A DNA stretch of 64,000 nucleotides from Lepisosteus oculatus. Its lineage: Eukaryota > Chordata > Actinopteri > Semionotiformes > Lepisosteidae. Shown here piece after piece: positions 57,840 to 64,000 of the stretch (its first letter is position 1; each line of letters begins with the position of its first letter). Location: NCBI RefSeq assembly GCF_040954835.1, contig NC_090716.1, forward strand, positions 2,095,605 through 2,159,604, written 5' to 3'. A program made the position numbers and the translations under genes. The notes under the pieces are model-generated. The model saw only the letters and a program-made list of their open reading frames with translations, was not told where the DNA came from and made no database searches.

Positions 57840-58480
57840 TTCAGCGCAGCTCGGCGCCAGACTCAGCGGAGAGGAATGTGACAGGAGCCGCGGTCAAGAG
57901 CTGCTGTGCGAACCGGGGCTGATCCACGGAGACCGAGCCGCAGGCGGGACTGCGGGACTGCGGGGCTGGGGTCGGTAACGGAACCGGCGGGCGGGTGTTC
58001 GGCTGCCCCCCCGTCTCCTTGTGCCCAAAAGACCCCGACAACGGCCAAGATGAATCGGCTAGCGGGGAAGACGAAGGACGAAACTTTGATAGAGATGCAG
58101 AGCGCGTCGGACGACCAAAGTGGAGGTGAGTTCAGAGCTGCGCGGAAGCTCATCCTTTCGACATTTCTTTGTGTCTGCTGTACAAATCACGGCTTGTACC
58201 AACGCTTCGGTCGGGGATGCCGCGATACTTCCCCTAATTTGGAGTGGCGCTGGAGCATTTTGTCTGAGCAGTGGGCTCCTGAGCCATACGGGTTCCTCCC
58301 CCCACCATCCTTCCCATCCACAGCACGCTCGGGGCTCCGCGCGTACGTCCCGGGACCGGCTCGGCACCGCCGGGAGCCGAGAGCCGGGAGAAGCCGGGAC
58401 GTCGCTGCGCCCCAAGAGGCAGATGCGGCGGCGGGTGTAGAGAGAGAGACCTAGCCGAAAACAAGTCAACGCTGACCGAG
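57840..58480 (+). promoter_or_regulatory. CpG-island promoter of the unidentified plus-strand gene
   Basis: Sequence is GC-rich with frequent CG dinucleotides around the candidate first exon, unlike the AT-rich flank before 57.78 kb. There is no clear TATA box. Confidence 0.5.
58050..58125 (+). CDS. first coding exon of an unidentified gene
   Basis: ATG at 58050 (A at -3) opens MNRLAGKTKDETLIEMQSAS plus DDQSG and reaches a consensus donor GGAG/GTGAGT in phase 1. The exon lies in a CpG-rich block (about 57.84-58.48 kb). The upstream frame is open back to another Met at 57906, but the 58050 context is better. No downstream exon was recognised up to 64000. In human, ANO9 is followed by PTDSS2 in this orientation, so ptdss2 is one candidate, but no PTDSS2 motif is present in these 25 residues. 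Identity is open. Confidence 0.5.
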
Positions 58481-58489
58481 GTAGAATCT

Positions 58490-59540
58490 CCTACAGCCTA
58501 CCCCCCCCCGCCTGGGGAAGAGAAGCCACATCGTTTCTTTCCCAGTCTCGGGTTACCGTGGTCGTTGCTGTCCTGACCGGGCAGACGTCGCTTACGCGTC
58601 GCTTTCGTGTGGCTGAACCCGGCTGCGGGCCCCTCCTCCCCCCCCCCGGTGTCCCGGGGCGGCCAGCCTGCATAACGGCGAGTCAAGCCCGCTGGGAAGC
58701 TGACGCAACTGTCTGTGGGCCCCTGGGGCTCCAGAGGCGCGGGGGTGGCGTTGCTGAGTTTCGGGAAATACCGTCTCTCTCCCTGAACAGGCCAGGGCAC
58801 CCCTCCTCATCCCAGCGGGGTGGGGTAGGTGGGGGCTGTCTGCGGACAGGCTTCCCCGGGATGAGCAGGCGGGGATGGGCGGTCCGGTGGGATTGCTAGA
58901 TTATTCCCTGTCCGAAGCCGGCCCGTACTCCGGCTGCACCCCTGAAGTACCAGCAGCCCCCTCCCCCCCCCCTTTTCCCGAGCCCCCCCGGACCAGCGGC
59001 GACTGCTGCCTGGCTGGGGACATCCTTTGGCCCAGCCGGCCTCCTGCAAATGACACGAGTGGAGGTCCACGAGAGAGAATTTCCGTGGGATGCGGATCCG
59101 GGACACCCTCGTACAGGCCTGGTACAGCCCCCCCCCCCTGCAGAAAACCGACAGGCACGCTGCTCTTCCAAGAGGACAGGGAGCCGTGACACAAACAGAC
59201 ACAACGACACAGAACGACAGTCTTTGAAGCTGGTGGTGTCGTGTGCTTGGTTCTGTCGTTTTCTTGGGCGCTCGCTCGGCTCACGGCGTCCTGTCGGTAC
59301 CGGAGCCACCTCGCCGGCCGGTGACATCGGCCCGTTCCCGGTCCGTGAGGGATAAGAGCCCAGTGAGATCCGACACTCAGCGCAGGGGTGGAGGGGGGGA
59401 TGAGGGCGGTCCTGGGGGAGACGGGCTCGTCCGCCCTCTCAGATTCTTTCATTGTCCGAAAAGCCGCAGTGCTCCTGTCCCGGTGCTGTTTTGTCAGCTG
59501 TACCTGTAAAGAGAACAAGCCCGGTATGTGATCCCTGCTT
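58490..59540. other. GC-rich intron 1 start of the unidentified gene
   Basis: GC-rich sequence with poly-C runs. No exon with a recognisable product was found on either strand. Confidence 0.35.
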
Positions 59541-59543
59541 GGA

Positions 59544-59741
59544 TAATAATAATAATAATAATAATAATTGCTTACACTTACACAGCGCTTTCCTGGACAC
59601 TCCACTCAGAGCTCTGTACAGGTCATGGGGATCCCCTCCACCCCCACCAGTGTGCAGCCCCACCTGGATGATGCTCCAGTCCTCTCACACACACCAGCTC
59701 TCAGTGGGGAGGAGAGCAGGGTGATGTAGCCAGTTCATAGA
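59544..59741 (-). mobile_element. 5S-headed SINE, copy 16, 3' part
   Basis: Reversed copy: a long (AAT)n tail, ATTGCTTACACTTACACAGC, to CCAGTTCATAGAGG. Confidence 0.8.
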
Positions 59742-60954
59742 GGAGTTAAGTGGTTAATTACCCCCCCCCCCCTTCCCCCAGAAAACCTGGGCCGTCGGGT
59801 CCGTACTGAGAGCCTCGGTTCTGAAGCACCCCGGGGGTCAGCCCGAACCCGAGCCCCAGCCCCAGCCCGGCTGCGTGGGCTCAGCTCCTGTCACGGACAT
59901 GCGTTTTCTTGTGCGGACATGTTTACCGACCTATGACTGGGACGGCCTAGACGATTCTTTTTTCAGCGCCCCTGAAACAGACTACTTTCTGAACCTGCAA
60001 GTGAAGGTGTACTATATACATTATCATACTCACACCACGTTCAGAAGTACTGCTTAGCTTACCCTGGCACCGTCCCGCGGTAATTGTACGACAAACTACA
60101 GACAGAACCCAGGCAATTGCGCTAAAACATATTTCATACGGTCCGTAAATCTGTCCAACAGCCCGAAATGTTTCAGATGGCTTTTACGCGATTCTTAGGC
60201 AAGCGGTTTAATTAAAGGTACGTGTCCGCATCAGCTCCGGCCGCTCCCCTCTTGATGAGCTTTACAATTAGCAGAGCGGGTCCCGGACGTCCCCTTTAAC
60301 GGGGAACATTCGCCGACACAATGTTCGGAATTCCTGTAACCAAACCCGCGACACCGCGCCCTCGCCCCTCCCCCGCGGCTGCAGGCGCGTGGAGTGGGCC
60401 TTTGCCAGGCAGGAGGAGGTGGGGGGGGCAGTTTGTTTACTTTCGGCGAGCATCGACGGGCTCCGTGGAGTCTGCCGCTGGAGAATCATTTGTAAGGCAA
60501 AATAATGAGTGGAGGTTCATTTGTATCAGCTAAGCCTTGGGCTGCAAAGCCCACAAAAGAGAAGATACTGCACACCTCTGCCACTGCACGGACCTTACAG
60601 GATGCTAGAATAGAGCACATTTGTGTTTAGATTGCACACTAGGCCGTGCGCGTCACACTCAGTGTAGCCTAGATCAGAATGCACCACCTGCAGACCTGAA
60701 TATCCAGATGAGCCGAGCCAGTGTAGCGGTTTGTATCGAAGGGCCGCTCGAGAGTGGATCGGACCTGGAAGAGGCAGGCAGATGACATCACCAGCCCGGC
60801 TACAGCTCCTGCACAGCGCACACTGCATCCAATTCCCCGCTGTTGAAGGTCTCGAGTAGCTAATGAGCCTGACTCTTCCCAGAGGATCGGCAGTACCAGG
60901 AAGTGTTTGGGCTGCAGGGCTCTCTGTGGTGCTTCTGTGCGCAGTGCTGTGCTG

Positions 60955-61890
60955 TACTGACAGGCAGAGGAGGCACTGATCGCTGCAGCACAGAGCACTG
61001 CCAGGCAGAGGAGGCACTGATCTCTGAAGCACAGAGCACTGACAGGCAGAGGAGTCACTGATCTCTGAAGCACAGAGCACTGACAGGAAGAGGAGGCACT
61101 GGTCTCTGAAGCTCAGAGCACTGACAGGCAGAGGAGGCACTGGTCTCTGAAGCTCAGAGCACTGACAGGGAGAGGAGGCACTGGTCTCTGCAGCAGAGAG
61201 CACTGACAGGGAGAGGAGGCACTGGTCTCTGCAGCACAGAGCACTGACAGGGAGAGGAGGCACTGGTCTCTGCAGCACAGAGCACTGACAGGCAGAGGAG
61301 GCACTGGTCTCTGCAGCACAGAGCACTGCCAGGCAGAGGAGGCACTGATCGCTGCAGCACAGAGCACTGACAGGGAGAGGAGGCACTGGTCTCTGAAGCT
61401 CAGAGCACTGACAGGGAGAGGAGGCACCAGTCTCTGAAGCACAGAGCACTGACAGGCAGAGGAGGCACTGATCTCTGCAGCACAGAGCACTGACAGGGAG
61501 AGGTAGGCAGAGGAGGCACTGGTCTCTGAAGCACAGAGCACTGACAGGCAGAGAAGGCACTGATCTCTGAAGCACAGAGCACTGACAGGGAGAGGAGGCA
61601 CTGGTCTCTGAAGCACAGAGCACTGACAGGCAGACGAGGCACTGGTCTCTGCAGCAGAGAGCACTGACAGGGAGAGGAGGCACTGGTCTCTGAAGCACAG
61701 AGCACTGACAGACAGAGGAGGCACTGGTCTCTGAAGCACAGAGCACTGACAGGCAGACGAGGCACTGGTCTCTGCAGCAGAGAGCACTGACAGGGAGAGG
61801 AGGCACTGGTCTCTGCAGCACAGAGCACTGACAGGGAGAGGAGGCACTGATCGCTGCAGCACAGAGCACTGACAGGGAGAGGAGTTGGAA
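60955..61890. repeat. 41-bp minisatellite
   Basis: About 22 units of GCACTGACAGGGAGAGGAGG plus CACTGGTCTCTGCAGCACAGA; neighbouring starts at 61201, 61242 and 61283 give the 41-bp period. Since 41 is not a multiple of three, each open frame reads a 41-residue protein repeat over three units. Confidence 0.97.
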
Positions 61891-62389
61891 AGTGAGGCCA
61901 GGAAAGGCTTCCCACGAGTCTGGAAGGGCAGGGTTCCCAGCAGTGCCGTGCAGCGCAGGGTTAAAAGTTCAGACAGCGAGGAGCAGAGGAGGCTGTGTGG
62001 GAGCACGTCAGAGAGGGAGCCTCCTGTTTCTCCCAGCGCAGGTCCTCCATGAGCACCGGGGACTCGAGGGCGGCTCGGAAAGACCAGCTGGAATATGTTA
62101 CCGCTGATCAATCGATTGATCCTGGCAGCCACGCCAGGACGAGGCTGCTGTGGTGCGCCGTGGCGACATCAGAGCCAGAAGGAGCCGACAGGCCAGAGAA
62201 AGACAGGCTGCAGGCCTAGGAAAGAGATTCGATTTTTAAGAACTCGATTTTCTTTTCACAGATAAATACAGAGAAGCACAAAACAGACAACTTGACATCA
62301 ACGTATAATACCTAGAACAGTATATGTGGACACAGCTTGTTAAGGTTAAAAAAAAGAGGCATCTGTTACATAGCAATAATAACGTTTGT

Positions 62390-62475
62390 TCTGCAAAGGA
62401 ACAAGTAACAGGTTTATTCCATGCTGAAAAAAAGAAGAAAGAGAACACAACGTTTCGGCCGTGGAGCCTTGTTCT
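62390..62475. repeat. single-arm copy of the fold-back family
   Basis: GCAAAGGAACAAGTAACAGG to CAACGTTTCGGCCGTGGAGC, like the left arm at 20.17 kb. Confidence 0.65.
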
Positions 62476-62684
62476 GGTGCATTTCTCCACATGGCATTTT
62501 GAATCCCTTCCAAAAAACACAAATGCCATTTCTTCTTTACATGGTAGTCAGTATCATAGGTTTGGGGATTCAGTCCTCTGGCCTCTATTTTCCACACAGT
62601 TTCTGCTTCCTTTCTCTCCCCAGATCTCTGACGCAGTAGTTCTCTCTAATGATGTGTAGCGTTTCTCATCAGTTTTGATGGTAG

Positions 62685-62752
62685 CAAAGGAACAAGTAAT
62701 AGGTTTATTCCATGCTGAAAAAAAGAAGAAAGAAAACACAACGTTTCAGCTG
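62685..62752. repeat. single-arm copy of the fold-back family
   Basis: GCAAAGGAACAAGTAATAGG to CACAACGTTTCAGCTG, nearly the same as the copy 295 bp to the left. It directly abuts a tRNA-headed SINE. Confidence 0.65.
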
Positions 62753-63018
62753 TTTATTGGCTGCATACAGTTTCTTGTATGAGGAAGTTGTCTTGTCACA
62801 GACCCCAACTTGCTCTCCATGAGACACACAGACAGGGAGAGAAGCTGGGGGTCAGAGCGCAGGGTCAGCCATTGTATAGCACCCCTGGAGCAGCTGGGGT
62901 GAAGGGCCTTGCTCAGGGGCCTAACAGAGTAGGATTCCTCTGCTGGCTGCAGGATTTGAACCGGCAACCTCCCAGTCACAGGCGCAGGTCCTGAGCCACA
63001 GAGCCACCACACTGCCCT
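62753..63018 (-). mobile_element. tRNA-headed SINE, copy 5
   Basis: Reversed copy: TTATTGGCTGCATACAGTTT at the left, GGATTTGAACCGG near 62952, GAGCCACAGAGCCACCACAC at the right. Confidence 0.8.
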
Positions 63019-63364
63019 GCTAGAGACCGGGGGCTGGGTAGTGTCCACTCGGCACACCGGTCTGCCAGCTCGCACCCAGGACCCCTGGGGCCGAGCTGGG
63101 TCAAGGGCACCGCCTGGCAGGGCTGGTACCTGCCGGACCACCTCTTCGATACCCTCTGCACTGTGGGCTCAGCAGGGAGAGCAGCCATAAAGATGGCAGG
63201 CAGATAAGTGAGGGGTAATGTTTAACACACTTTATGACCTGCCTGGCTGAGGCGTTGTTTTAAGGAATTGTGTTAAGAGTTAGGAGATGAAAGGCTGTGA
63301 ACTCTGGGTCAGTTTGTGTCTTGTAAAAAAACAACATGTTATGCTAACAAAGCAAACTGTGGTT

Positions 63365-63720
63365 TTTAGAGGGGTAGTTGAGAGAGGTAGTTGATAGTGG
63401 GGTAGTCGGGAGGCGGGCTGTGTAGTTCACAGAGGGGTAGTTGGGAGGCGGGCTGGGATGGTGACTGGGGTAGTTGGGAGGCGGGCTGTGGAGTTGACAG
63501 AGGGGTAGTTGGGAGGCGGGCTGGGATGGTGACTGGGGTAGTTGGGAGGCGGGCTGTGTAGTTGACAGAGGGGTAGTTGGGAGGCGGGCTGGGATGTTGA
63601 CTGGGGTAGTTGGGAGGCGGGCTGTGTAGTTGACAGGGGTAGTTGAGAGGCGGGCTGTGGAGTTGACAGAGGGGTAGTTGGGAGGCGGGCTGTGGAGTTG
63701 ACAGAGGGGTAGCTGACAGA
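63365..63720. repeat. GGGGTAGTTGGGAGGCGGGCTG minisatellite
   Basis: Alternating units GGGGTAGTTGGGAGGCGGGC with TGTGTAGTTGACAGA or TGGGATGGTGACT. It produces a false Pro/Thr-rich frame on the minus strand. Confidence 0.95.
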
Positions 63721-64000
63721 GAGGCTGGGTTAGGCAGTAGCTCTCCAATGTAATTTGCCCCCCCTGTACAGGGAAGAGATCAGACGCCCCCATGCCTCTG
63801 TGCTCAGCTTGTGAAAAGCTGAGTGCAGTGTGGTCAAGAGACCCCATGTCCCCATGATGAGCGAGGCCTCCTTGTGTGGTTGACCTTGTCCACAGTGTAG
63901 ACAGTGTGGTCTCTGGTGGCGTGGGCAGGGTGTAGGTCTGAGAGATTGTTCTGGGGGACTAGTGATTTTCAATGCCAGGTTAACGTTCTGCAGTACTTCA

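Noticed and set aside
60595-61869. 424-codon open frame on the minus strand with Cys/Leu/Pro-rich repeats
   Set aside because: It is the translation of the 41-bp minisatellite read through three frames. It has no unique domain and no splice context.

Overview
The window is vertebrate nuclear DNA: split genes with GT/AG introns, CpG-rich promoters, dense SINEs and many micro/minisatellites. The protein families and the fish-type repeats point to a ray-finned fish. The single-copy, human-like exon structures would fit a non-teleost such as a gar or bowfin, but that last step is inference.

Layout, mostly on the minus strand. (1) 1.4-11.0 kb: a complete sigirr gene, nine coding exons, 433 aa (signal peptide, one Ig domain, one membrane helix, TIR domain, conserved C-terminal tail). 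(2) 16.0-43.7 kb: a complete ano9 (TMEM16J) gene, 23 coding exons, 779 aa in one continuous spliced frame, retaining the six acidic/amide residues of the TMEM16 calcium site. (3) 47.2-52.2 kb: a transcription unit that appears dicistronic. Three spliced exons encode an unrecognised 74-aa protein whose stop codon lies three bases before the start codon of tssc4, which is itself a single-exon 343-aa reading frame. Its likely promoter (about 52.1-52.2 kb) carries two opposed ZNF143-type motifs. (4) 58.05 kb, plus strand: a CpG-island first coding exon of a gene I could not identify, whose remaining exons lie beyond the window or were not recognised.

Between and inside these genes: about 16 copies of a SINE with a 5S-rRNA-like head, five copies of a tRNA-headed SINE, a two-copy ~590-bp dispersed repeat, a fold-back element family, and large tandem arrays (55-, 41-, 45-, 23- and ~60-bp units, plus CA-rich tracts). 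These arrays produce most of the long spurious open frames.

Functionally the genes are not an operon. SIGIRR is an inhibitory IL-1R/TLR-family receptor, ANO9 is a TMEM16 scramblase/channel-family protein, and TSSC4 is a splicing (U5 snRNP assembly) factor. In human the three lie on 11p15.5, with SIGIRR and ANO9 adjacent and TSSC4 about 2 Mb away. The most interesting item is the small protein fused upstream of tssc4.
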